From ZC4RG35 sp964388105 (lineage in GTDB: Bacteria; Actinomycetota; Acidimicrobiia; Spongiisociales; ZC4RG35): DNA of 25,205 nucleotides. Made by a program: the position numbers and the translations under genes. The notes under the pieces are model-generated. The model did not search any database and was not told the origin of the DNA. It worked only from the letters and a program-made list of their open reading frames with translations. The stretch is from assembly GCA_964388105.1 (NCBI GenBank), contig CAYLYQ010000028.1:1-25205 (forward strand), given 5' to 3'. Position 1 is the first letter of the stretch; each line of letters begins with the position of its first letter. This document shows, in pieces, positions 7,164 through 14,400 of this stretch.

Positions 7164-8165
7164 GTGCTGGAAGAACGTCGATCCGAGGTGCTGCGCGTGC
7201 TCGTGGAGGAGCACATCCGCACGGGCGAGCCGGTGAGCTCGAAGACGATCGCCGACCTGAGCCGCCTCGGCGTCTCGGCCGCAACCATTCGCCACGACCT
7301 GGTGACACTGGAGCAGGAGGGGTTCGTCGCCCAGCCCCACACGTCCGCCGGGCGGATCCCCACTTCAAGGGCGTACCGCTACTACGTCGACCACCTCGAC
7401 AACGTCCGCTTCCTGCCCCGGGAGGCGCAGAAGGTGTCCGCTCTCTTCGGCGAGGTCAACGTCGAGCTCTCCAAGCTGCTCCGTGCCACTTCCGACCTGC
7501 TCGCCGAGCTCACCGAACTGCCGGCAGTCGTGGTCTCTCCCGGGGTGGGCCGCGACCGCATCCGATCGGTGCACACGGTCCAGGTGACGTCGGACCAGGT
7601 GCTGGTCATCGTCATCACCGAGGGCGGTCGCGTCGTTCAGCAGCGCGGGCGCTTCAGGCTCCCCGTGACCTCCGAGCAGATGGAGACGGGCCAGCGTGTG
7701 GTCGCCGCGGAGATGGAGGGCGTCGAGCTCGCCACTGCCGGGTCACTGCCGCACGACGAGCTGTCGGCGATGGACGAGCCGTTGCGGGAGTTGGTGCTCA
7801 CCATCACCGACTGCATCCAGCTCGCCGCCACGGCGGGCACGGAGCTGTTCGTGGCCGGGGCACAACGCATGGCCATGGTCTGGGACGACACCGACTCGCT
7901 GGGCCGCGTCCTCGACATCCTGCAGCGCGAGGCCGAGGTGATGAAGCTGCTCGCGGGCGCCTCCGCGAAGACGGTGCAACTGGGCAGCGAGATGGAAGAC
8001 GAGGGTCTCGACCTCGCGGTCGTCTCGAGGACATTCGACGCGGCGGGCGAAGCCGGATCGGTCGGTGTCATCGGGCCGATGCGGATGAACTACCGCCGCG
8101 CGATCTCCGCAGTCGAAGAGGTCTCCCGGGAGCTGGAGAGCCAGATGGGCTCGGGCTCGGACTGA
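7164..8165 (+). CDS. hrcA: Heat-inducible transcription repressor HrcA
   Basis: A 333-residue repressor of heat-shock genes that binds CIRCE operators. The N-terminal winged helix is clear: ERRSEVLRVLVEEHIRTGEPV, then SSATIRHDL-like SAATIRHDLVTLEQEGF, then HTSAGRIPTSRAYRYYVD (residues about 1-75). A GAF-like dimerisation part follows, ending GVIGPMRMNYRRAISAVE, the usual HrcA C-terminal signature GPxRMxY. The GTG start lies 3 bp after the hemW stop. The stop overlaps the dnaJ start (TGATG), so repressor and chaperone are made from one message. I found no CIRCE element (TTAGCACTC-N9-GAGTGCTAA) upstream of this operon in the window. Confidence 0.95.
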   Translation: MLEERRSEVLRVLVEEHIRTGEPVSSKTIADLSRLGVSAATIRHDLVTLEQEGFVAQPHTSAGRIPTSRAYRYYVDHLDNVRFLPREAQKVSALFGEVNVELSKLLRATSDLLAELTELPAVVVSPGVGRDRIRSVHTVQVTSDQVLVIVITEGGRVVQQRGRFRLPVTSEQMETGQRVVAAEMEGVELATAGSLPHDELSAMDEPLRELVLTITDCIQLAATAGTELFVAGAQRMAMVWDDTDSLGRVLDILQREAEVMKLLAGASAKTVQLGSEMEDEGLDLAVVSRTFDAAGEAGSVGVIGPMRMNYRRAISAVEEVSRELESQMGSGSD

Positions 8166-9232
8166 TGGCGAAGGACTACTACAGGGTCCTCGGAGTCGAT
8201 CGGGCCGCCACCGCTGAAGAGATCAAGAGGGCATTCCGGGCCATCGCCCGACAGACACACCCGGACATGAATCCCGGGGACCCCGAGTCGGCCGCGAGGT
8301 TCAGGGAGGCCGCCGAGGCGTACGAGGTCCTGTCCGACCCCGACACGCGGCGGCGCTACGACCGCGGCGACGTCTTCGACTTCAGTGAGTTGTTCGGCGG
8401 GATGGGTGGTTTCGACGATCTCCTGCGGTCGGTCTTCGGGGACGGGCTCTTCGGCTCGACGCGGCAAAGTCGTCCGGTCCGCGGCCGCGACGTGCTGGTC
8501 CGTGCCGAGATCAGCCTCGAACTGGCCGCCTTCGGTGGGCCGCTCACCGTCGAGTACGGCACTCGAACCACTTGCTCCGAGTGCTCCGGGTCGGGTGCCG
8601 AGCCGGGGAGCAATCCGTCCACCTGTCCCGACTGCGGGGGGACCGGCCAGGTCAGGGTCACCCGCAGGTCGGTGTTCGGCACGATGATGACCGCAGCCGA
8701 ATGCCGCAGGTGCGGGGGAGAGGGTCGCCTCATCGAGAACCCGTGCCGCGCGTGCTCGGGCACGGGGGCGGTGCCGGAACAGGTCAGCGTCGAGGTCGAC
8801 GTCCCGGCCGGTGTCTCCGCCGGCAGCCGGCTTCGGATGAGCGGCCGCGGCGAGAGCCCGGGCCGCGGCGGGAGTCCCGGCGACCTGTACGTCGAGCTGG
8901 CCATCACCGACGACGCGCGATTCGAACGTCACGACAACGACCTCTGGCACGAGGTGAGGATCGGATTCTCCGAAGCGGCCCTCGGCACGTCCGTCGAGGT
9001 GCCGATGATCGACGGTGGCACCACCACACTCGAAATCCCGGCAGGGACCCAGCCGGGCGAAGTCTTCCGCCTCGAGGCACTCGGCATGCCCGTGCTGGGC
9101 CGGCGATCCCGGGGCGATCTCCTGGTCCACGTCGTCGTCACGGTCCCCACCGAGCTGACGCCGGACGAGGAGAGTCTCCTCCGCCAGTGGGCCGCCCTGC
9201 GCGGGGAAGGCATCGACAGGGCCCGCGCTTGA
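8165..9232 (+). CDS. dnaJ: Chaperone DnaJ (Hsp40, type I)
   Basis: A 355-residue co-chaperone that stimulates DnaK ATPase and hands over unfolded clients. The J domain (residues 1-66) begins MAKDYYRVLGV and has the HPD triad at 32-34. A short Gly/Phe-rich stretch (FGGMGGFDDLLRSVFGDG) follows. The zinc-binding region has four CxxCxGxG repeats: CSECSGSG, CPDCGGTG, CRRCGGEG and CRACSGTG. Two C-terminal substrate-binding domains are complete. The start ATG overlaps the hrcA stop by one base. The Gly/Phe region is shorter than in E. coli DnaJ. This hrcA-linked copy corresponds to DnaJ2 of actinobacteria, which often carry a second dnaJ beside dnaK-grpE (family knowledge, not visible here). Confidence 0.95.
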   Translation: MAKDYYRVLGVDRAATAEEIKRAFRAIARQTHPDMNPGDPESAARFREAAEAYEVLSDPDTRRRYDRGDVFDFSELFGGMGGFDDLLRSVFGDGLFGSTRQSRPVRGRDVLVRAEISLELAAFGGPLTVEYGTRTTCSECSGSGAEPGSNPSTCPDCGGTGQVRVTRRSVFGTMMTAAECRRCGGEGRLIENPCRACSGTGAVPEQVSVEVDVPAGVSAGSRLRMSGRGESPGRGGSPGDLYVELAITDDARFERHDNDLWHEVRIGFSEAALGTSVEVPMIDGGTTTLEIPAGTQPGEVFRLEALGMPVLGRRSRGDLLVHVVVTVPTELTPDEESLLRQWAALRGEGIDRARA

Positions 9233-9864
9233 AGCACGTGCCCCACGTCCTCGTGGGTGCCCCCTGGCCGGAAGGCGACCTGCCGGTGTCGGTAGTGCAG
9301 TGGCGACACTTGACCAAGGTGCTGCGGAAGAACCGAGGCGACCCCGTGACCTACACCGACGGGCTCGGGCGCATCGGCGAAGGAAGACTCGGCTCGCAAA
9401 CGATCGTTCGCGGCGACGAGGAGACGCTGACCAGGCCTTCGGAGTTCACGGTCGTGGTCGCCCCACCGTCCAACAAGGACCGAGCCCGTTTCCTCGTCGA
9501 GAAGCTCGCCGAGATGGGTGTGTCTCGCCTGTTGTGGCTGGACAGCCGGCACGGCCAAGGGAAGGCTCCTGCGTCGCCCAAGGTCTTCTCCTGGGTCCTG
9601 GCTGCGACGGAGCAGTCTCGGGGGGCCTGGCTGATGGAGACCTCACCAGAGCCGGTCTCCTTCGAGGACCTCGGCGGGGAGATAGCCGTGTGCGACCCTT
9701 TGGGCTCCAATGAGACGCCTGCGGCCCGGGTGGTCGTGATCGGGCCCGAAGGAGGGTGGGCCGAGGGAGAGGTGCCACAAGGCGTCACGCTGTGGCGACT
9801 TGGGCCTACTGTGCTGCGGACGGAAACCGCCGCCGTCGTGGCGGCCGCCCGGCTGATGGGATGA
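9229..9864 (+). CDS. rsmE: 16S rRNA (uracil(1498)-N3)-methyltransferase
   Basis: A protein of about 211 residues of the SPOUT superfamily that methylates U1498 of 16S rRNA with S-adenosylmethionine. Recognised by the C-terminal trefoil-knot motifs VVVIGPEGGWAEGE and LGPTVLRTETAAVVAAA (the usual GPEGG and LGxRILRxETA) and by LVEKLAEMGVSRLLWL in the middle. It is a little shorter than the usual 240 or so residues, mainly in the N-terminal PUA-like part. The start is uncertain. TTG at 9229 overlaps the dnaJ stop (TTGA) and has AGGG about 8 nt upstream; GTG at 9238 is the alternative. Directly after dnaJ is a frequent place for rsmE. Confidence 0.9.
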   Translation: MKHVPHVLVGAPWPEGDLPVSVVQWRHLTKVLRKNRGDPVTYTDGLGRIGEGRLGSQTIVRGDEETLTRPSEFTVVVAPPSNKDRARFLVEKLAEMGVSRLLWLDSRHGQGKAPASPKVFSWVLAATEQSRGAWLMETSPEPVSFEDLGGEIAVCDPLGSNETPAARVVVIGPEGGWAEGEVPQGVTLWRLGPTVLRTETAAVVAAARLMG

Positions 9865-9882
9865 CCTCACAAATGGGATGTT

Positions 9883-9940
9883 TTGGGGCTTACGGCGATG
9901 TCCTGCCGGGAGTAGCATGTCGGCAGGGCTCAATGGGAGG
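9883..9940 (+). promoter_or_regulatory. Possible promoter and ribosome binding site of the bldD-like gene
   Basis: TAGCAT (9913-9918) fits a TANNNT -10, with TTACGG 17 bp upstream as a weak -35. GGGAGG (9935-9940) is a clear Shine-Dalgarno 9 nt before the GTG at 9950. Together with an SD before the VOC gene it is one of the few good SDs in the window. Confidence 0.35.
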
Positions 9941-9949
9941 CAGTCCGTA

Positions 9950-10357
9950 GTGGATCAATTCAGCGCGTCCTTGGGGCAGCGGCTTCGTGTCGCCCGACGT
10001 CAGCGCGGCTGGTCCTTGGGTGATGTCGAGGCGGTGACGTCCGGGGAGTTCAAGGCTTCGGTCGTCGGCGCCTACGAGCGGGGCGAGCGCGCCATCTCGG
10101 TGCAGCGTTTCGTCCGGATCGCCGAGGTGTACGGCTTCGCCCCTTCCGATCTCCTTCCTGTGATCACGACGCCCGACGGGGTCCTCACGGTGGACCTCGA
10201 TGCCCTCAGCGCCGACGACGGAGACCAGCTCGCCGAGCGCTTTCTCAGCGCCATCCGGATGCTCCGCAAGGATCCGGGCGGGAGCGAAGTGCGCCAGTCC
10301 GATCTGACCGCTCTGGGAGCCATGCTGCAGACGGCCGTTGCCGTCGACTCCGACTGA
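9950..10357 (+). CDS. BldD-like XRE-family transcriptional regulator
   Basis: A 135-residue protein with an XRE helix-turn-helix (about residues 8-70). It contains LGQRLRVARRQRGWSLGDVE and VVGAYERGERAISVQRF, very like Streptomyces BldD (VVGSYERGDRAVTVQRL), followed by EVYGFAPSDLLP. BldD is a dimeric regulator of development and sporulation genes whose C-terminal domain is dimerised by cyclic di-GMP through an RxD-X8-RQxD motif. Here the counterpart is R106-K-D108, six residues, then R115-Q-S-D118, followed by LTALGAML, so the loop is shorter and two positions differ. The GTG start is set by the SD at 9935. The gene stands alone between rsmE and phoH. BldD family is likely; the ligand is uncertain. 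Confidence 0.82.
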   Translation: MDQFSASLGQRLRVARRQRGWSLGDVEAVTSGEFKASVVGAYERGERAISVQRFVRIAEVYGFAPSDLLPVITTPDGVLTVDLDALSADDGDQLAERFLSAIRMLRKDPGGSEVRQSDLTALGAMLQTAVAVDSD

Positions 10358-10363
10358 ATTCTC

Positions 10364-10417
10364 TTGGGCAACGCCTTGTTCGCTCTAGAATGAGCCCGAC
10401 GCCAAACCCCCGGCGTC
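10364..10417 (+). promoter_or_regulatory. Candidate phoH-operon promoter with an inverted repeat at the start site
   Basis: TTGGGC (10364-10369), 16 bp, TAGAAT (10386-10391) resemble -35 and -10 of a primary-sigma promoter, predicting transcription from about 10398. A perfect inverted repeat GACGCC / GGCGTC (10398-10403 and 10412-10417, 8-nt loop) begins there and ends 6 nt before the phoH GTG. It could be a 5'-end mRNA hairpin or an operator. Confidence 0.5.
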
Positions 10418-10423
10418 AGCACC

Positions 10424-11392
10424 GTGTCCCCTGACCAAACCGAGACGCGACTCCGCGTTCCCAGCCACCATCTCATGCTGGACCTCATAGGGGAGTCCGA
10501 CCGGCACCTGCGCCTGGTCGAGTCCCTCTTCGCCGAGGTCCGATTCGTCGCGCGCGGCGACGAGATCGCCATGTCGGGCCCCCCCGATGCTGTCGACCGT
10601 GCCCGCAAGGCCCTCGAGGAGATGCTGATCTTGGTGCAAGAGGGCCAGCCTCTCGACGAGGGTCGCGTGACCGAGGTCGTCAAGATGGTCAGCGACGAGG
10701 TCCCCAGTCCGTCGGGGATCCTCTCCGACGGCATCCCGGTCGGGCGCGGCCGGCTGGTCCGTCCGAAGACCCACGGCCAGCAGAAGTACATGGAGGCGAT
10801 CCGGGAGAACACGCTCACCTTCGGGATCGGCCCGGCCGGGACCGGGAAGACCTATCTGGCGATGGCCGCGGCCGTCGACGGCCTTCTCTCGGGTTCCGTG
10901 CGACGGATCGTCCTCACCCGTCCGGCGGTGGAGGCAGGGGAGAGGCTGGGGTTCCTTCCCGGCGATCTGGCCGCCAAGGTCGACCCGTATCTGCGACCGC
11001 TGTACGACGCCCTGTGGGACATGCTGGGCCCAGAGGAGACCACCTCGATGATCGAGCGGGGAACCATCGAGATAGCTCCGCTCGCTTACATGAGAGGAAG
11101 GACCCTCAACGACGCCTGCGTGATCCTCGATGAAGCCCAGAACACCACGCCGGAGCAGATGAAGATGTTCCTCACGCGGCTCGGTTTCAACTCGAAGATG
11201 ATCATCACCGGGGACATCTCGCAGACCGACCTTCCCTCGGGGCGCGTGTCCGGACTCCGGGTGGTGCGGGGCATTCTCGCCGACATCCCGGGCGTCGCCT
11301 TCGTCGAGCTCACGGCGCGTGACGTGGTTCGCCATCGCATCGTCGCGTCCATCGTCGAGGCCTACCAGCGTTACGAGATGGAACAGCAGTGA
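10424..11392 (+). CDS. phoH: PhoH-family ATPase (YbeZ type)
   Basis: A 322-residue P-loop ATPase. Walker A is GPAGTGKT (residues 136-143) and Walker B VILDEAQN (233-240). Also seen are LTRPAVEAGERLGFLPGD, IAPLAYMRGRTLNDA and IITGDISQTDLP, all typical of the YbeZ/PhoH helicase-like core. The N-terminal 110 residues form the KH-like part found in the longer PhoH proteins. YbeZ works with the endonuclease YbeY in ribosomal RNA maturation, and ybeY is two genes downstream, which supports that role over the old phosphate-starvation label. The GTG start has no SD. The stop overlaps the pgpH start (GTGA). Confidence 0.94.
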   Translation: MSPDQTETRLRVPSHHLMLDLIGESDRHLRLVESLFAEVRFVARGDEIAMSGPPDAVDRARKALEEMLILVQEGQPLDEGRVTEVVKMVSDEVPSPSGILSDGIPVGRGRLVRPKTHGQQKYMEAIRENTLTFGIGPAGTGKTYLAMAAAVDGLLSGSVRRIVLTRPAVEAGERLGFLPGDLAAKVDPYLRPLYDALWDMLGPEETTSMIERGTIEIAPLAYMRGRTLNDACVILDEAQNTTPEQMKMFLTRLGFNSKMIITGDISQTDLPSGRVSGLRVVRGILADIPGVAFVELTARDVVRHRIVASIVEAYQRYEMEQQ

Positions 11393-13875
11393 TCACCCGA
11401 CCGACCGCCATTCGACTGGCGATCTTCCTCTCGGTGGTCGTGGCCATCTGGAGTGTGCTCACCTACGGGATAGGGCCCGACATCCCCGAGCTCGAGGTCG
11501 GCGACGTGGCGCCCGTCACCTACATGGCGGACGAGTCGGCCACGGTCGTCGATGTCGTCGCCACCGAGGCCGCCGAGCAAGCCGCCCGCGACGCCGTCGA
11601 CCCCATCAAGGAGCGGAACTCACAGCTCGAGGCGACGGTGAACGACAACATCGCCTCGGTCTTCGCCGCAGCCGAGGAGTTGGTGCTGGCCGATTCGCCG
11701 CCTGCATCCTCGTACGTGATGCCCGAGATCCCCGGGCCCGCCGAAGGTGAGGAAGTCCCGGCCGGGCCGTTCGTGATCACCGGCCGTGTGTTCCTCGACG
11801 TCGACGCCAACGGGGCCTTCGAGCCCGAGGCCGAGGGGGACCGGGTCGATCAAGGAGCCGGTCGCATCACCGTGAGCGTCGAGACGGCCGACGGGGTAGT
11901 CGAGGCCCGCACGGCGGCCGACGGGACCTTCACCGCCGAAGTGCCGAGCCCTTACGGCGTGGTGTCGGTGCAGCGGGCCGACTCGGCCCTCCCGTCGGGG
12001 TGGATGGTCGTCCCGGAAACCTTTGCTCACCAGTTCTCCTGCGACGAGACCCCGTGCGTCGTGGACGACATCGCCCTCGCCCCCAACCTCGTGCCCGCGT
12101 CCGAGGTCCAGGAGGTGATGAGCGCCCAGTTCGCCCTTCCCGAGCAGACGCTCGAGTACCTGGTGGCCACCGCTTCTGACGACACGATGCGCGCCGCCCT
12201 CGGGCAGGCCGAACGCCTCCCGGGACTCCTCCAGATCGCTCTGACCCGCGCCTACCAGGAGCTCAGTCTGGGCATCGAACCCGAGAAGCTGGCCTCGGTG
12301 GCCGCTGGGGTGCGCAGCAATCCGCCACTCGTCTTCCTGGTCGGTTCGGAACAGGACGTGGCCGGCAGCGAGGCGGTCGGCGAGATCGTCGCCACCTCCT
12401 TGATGGCCAACCTGCTCATCAACGAGGTCGCCACCGAGGAGGCTCGGGCGGATGCCGCTGCCGCGGTCGAGGACAGGACCGTGTCCTTCGTCGCGGGGGA
12501 GGAGATCGTCACCCAGGGGACGCGTCTCACCCAGCTCCACATCGACGCCATCCGGGCGACCTCCAGCTCTCTCACCCTGGAGAGGGACTCGGCAGGGATC
12601 CTGGCTGTCGTCGCGGTGACCGTCGCGGCCATGGGCATGTACCTCGCCCGCTTCCGCAAGGAGCTCTGGTCCCGGCCCCGCATGGTCGCTCTCCTCGGGA
12701 TCGTCCTCCTCCTGGCGGCGCTCTCCATCCGCGCCGCCGTCGGCGTCGCCGAAGGGACGAGCCTCTTCGTGCTTCCGGCAGTGGCGTTCGGTTTCGTGAC
12801 CGCGGTCCTGTTCGACCAGAGAATCGGGATCCTCATCGCCCTGGGGGTGGGTGCGCTCACCGCCCTCGGCACCAACGACGCCGGCATGGCGGTGTACGCC
12901 TCGCTCGCCACCGTGGTCCCGATCCCGTTCGTCAGCGCGGTCAGCTCGCGGGGGGCCTTCCGAAACGCGGTCATCCTCTCGTCGGTAGCGGCCGCAGTGG
13001 TGGCCGCGGCCGTGGCCTACGCATTCCACGTCGGCCCCAACGACGCTGCGCTCATCGTGGTGCGGGATGCCGTCGTCTGGGCCTTCGGGGCTTCGGTTGT
13101 CGCTTCCCTGGTGGGCCTCGCAGCCCTGCAGTTCTTCGAGTCGGCCTTCGACGTCACGACGACCCTCCGCCTGCTCGATCTGACCGACCGGAACCACGAG
13201 GCGCTGCAACTCCTCCAGGAGGAGGCTTTCGGGACCTTCAACCACTCCCTCATGGTCGGGACGCTGGCCGATGCTGCCGCCCGGGGGATCGGCGCCAACC
13301 CCCTCCTCGCCCGCGCCATGGCCTACTACCACGACCTCGGCAAGGTGGAGAACCCCACCTACTTCATCGAGAACCAGTTCGGCATGCAGAACCCCCACGA
13401 CCTGCTGGAACCGAAGGAGTCAGCCGAGATCATCCGCTCCCACGTCACGGCCGGGGTGGCCTTGGCTCGTCGGTTCAAGATCCCGTCCGAGGTGACCCAG
13501 GGGATCGTGTGTCATCACGGCGACGGCGTGATGCGCTACTTCTACGAGAAGGCTCGCTCCGAGGAAGGCGAGCGGGTCAACATCGACGACTTCCGCCACA
13601 TCGGCCACAAGCCCCGGACCCGAGAGACCGCCATCCTGATGCTGGCCGACTCACTGGAAGCGGCGTGCCGGGCCGTGTTCCAGAGCGAGGAGCCCACGCC
13701 CGACGCCATCGAGAAGGTGGTCAACCGGATCGTCGACGAAAAGGTCGAGGACGGCCAGCTCTCCGAGTCGCCATTGACGCTGGCCGAGCTGACGCAGATC
13801 AGAAGAGCCTTCCTCGACTCGCTGGTCGGTCACTACCATCAGAGGATCGCCTACCCGAATTTCCCCGGCAGTTGA
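11389..13875 (+). CDS. pgpH: PgpH-type cyclic-di-AMP phosphodiesterase with an inserted SdrD B/Cna-B-like domain
   Basis: An 828-residue membrane protein of the 7TM-HD family (YqfF/PgpH), which cleaves c-di-AMP. One N-terminal membrane helix (about 8-28) leads to an extracellular domain. About seven further helices lie between 402 and 585. The cytoplasmic HD domain has FNHSLMVG (H619), YYHDLGK (H648-D649), SHVTAGV (H685) and VCHHGDG (H709-H710). All catalytic residues look intact. Unusual: residues about 125-235 of the extracellular part form an extra beta-sandwich-like module beginning VITGRVFLDVDANGAFEP and continuing ITVSVETADGVVEARTAADGTF. That is the pattern of SdrD B or Cna-B-like repeats, and it carries a close cysteine pair (C218, C223). 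The extracellular 7TMR-HDED domain continues after it. It is translationally coupled to phoH and lies upstream of ybeY. Confidence 0.93.
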   Translation: MITRPTAIRLAIFLSVVVAIWSVLTYGIGPDIPELEVGDVAPVTYMADESATVVDVVATEAAEQAARDAVDPIKERNSQLEATVNDNIASVFAAAEELVLADSPPASSYVMPEIPGPAEGEEVPAGPFVITGRVFLDVDANGAFEPEAEGDRVDQGAGRITVSVETADGVVEARTAADGTFTAEVPSPYGVVSVQRADSALPSGWMVVPETFAHQFSCDETPCVVDDIALAPNLVPASEVQEVMSAQFALPEQTLEYLVATASDDTMRAALGQAERLPGLLQIALTRAYQELSLGIEPEKLASVAAGVRSNPPLVFLVGSEQDVAGSEAVGEIVATSLMANLLINEVATEEARADAAAAVEDRTVSFVAGEEIVTQGTRLTQLHIDAIRATSSSLTLERDSAGILAVVAVTVAAMGMYLARFRKELWSRPRMVALLGIVLLLAALSIRAAVGVAEGTSLFVLPAVAFGFVTAVLFDQRIGILIALGVGALTALGTNDAGMAVYASLATVVPIPFVSAVSSRGAFRNAVILSSVAAAVVAAAVAYAFHVGPNDAALIVVRDAVVWAFGASVVASLVGLAALQFFESAFDVTTTLRLLDLTDRNHEALQLLQEEAFGTFNHSLMVGTLADAAARGIGANPLLARAMAYYHDLGKVENPTYFIENQFGMQNPHDLLEPKESAEIIRSHVTAGVALARRFKIPSEVTQGIVCHHGDGVMRYFYEKARSEEGERVNIDDFRHIGHKPRTRETAILMLADSLEAACRAVFQSEEPTPDAIEKVVNRIVDEKVEDGQLSESPLTLAELTQIRRAFLDSLVGHYHQRIAYPNFPGS

Positions 13876-13934
13876 TGGACGACCCCCTCAGTAGCAACGC
13901 CCTGGCGACAGGGCATCCGTGGATGGCCGCCTGA
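13875..13934 (+). CDS. Possible 19-codon coupling ORF between pgpH and ybeY
   Basis: An ATG overlaps the pgpH stop (TGATG). The frame runs 19 codons (MDDPLSSNALATGHPWMAA) and ends one base before the ybeY ATG (TGAAATG). The geometry would let ribosomes leaving pgpH reach ybeY, which has no good Shine-Dalgarno of its own. The peptide resembles nothing I recognise and may be chance. Confidence 0.25.
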   Translation: MDDPLSSNALATGHPWMAA

Positions 13935-13935
13935 A

Positions 13936-14400
13936 ATGGGCGTCTTCCTGGCCAACGAGCAGTCCGAAGAGGTCGACCCGGCGGCGCTCCGTGAGATCGC
14001 GGAACTGGTCCTTCGAGAGGAGCACTATCCGAAGGAGTCCGAGGTCACGATCCTCCTCGTCAGCGACGACGAGATGTCGGGGTACAACGCCCGATTCCTC
14101 GACCGAGAAGGCCCCACCGACGTCCTCGCCTTCCCCCTCGAAGAGCTGATCCCCGGGGTGGCTCCCGACCACGACCCGCTCGGCCCTCCGCTCGTGATCG
14201 GTGACATCCTCATCGCGCCGGCGTACGTGAGGCGCTCTGCGGCCGAGATGGGGGTGGCCTACGAGGACGAGATGGCCCTGATGGCGGTTCACGGACTACT
14301 TCACCTCCTGGGTTACGACCACGAGGAGGACTCCGATGCGCAGCGCATGGAGGAACGGGAGCGCCAGATCCTCTCGCTCGTGGGGAGGACGCGCCGGTGA
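13936..14400 (+). CDS. ybeY: Endoribonuclease YbeY (rRNA maturation)
   Basis: A 154-residue zinc-dependent single-strand endoribonuclease for 16S rRNA 3'-end processing and ribosome quality control. The metal motif HGLLHLLGYDH is present with ligands H119, H123 and H129. The preceding landmarks MSGYNARFLDREGPTDVLAFP (shown in two parts, MSGYNARFLDREG and PTDVLAFP) and VIGDILIA are also typical. Length is normal. The gene is in its usual place between the PhoH/YbeZ partner and the CBS-domain transporter. Its stop overlaps the next start (GTGA). Confidence 0.95.
   Translation: MGVFLANEQSEEVDPAALREIAELVLREEHYPKESEVTILLVSDDEMSGYNARFLDREGPTDVLAFPLEELIPGVAPDHDPLGPPLVIGDILIAPAYVRRSAAEMGVAYEDEMALMAVHGLLHLLGYDHEEDSDAQRMEERERQILSLVGRTRR

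Noticed and set aside
11620..13398. Long open frame of 592 codons on the minus strand opposite pgpH
   Set aside because: His/Arg/Gly/Asp-rich composition with no motifs, wholly antisense to a clear pgpH gene; a shadow frame from high GC at third positions.
13919..14149. Alternative 76-codon frame overlapping the ybeY start
   Set aside because: Arg/Ser-rich shadow of ybeY with no independent start signal.
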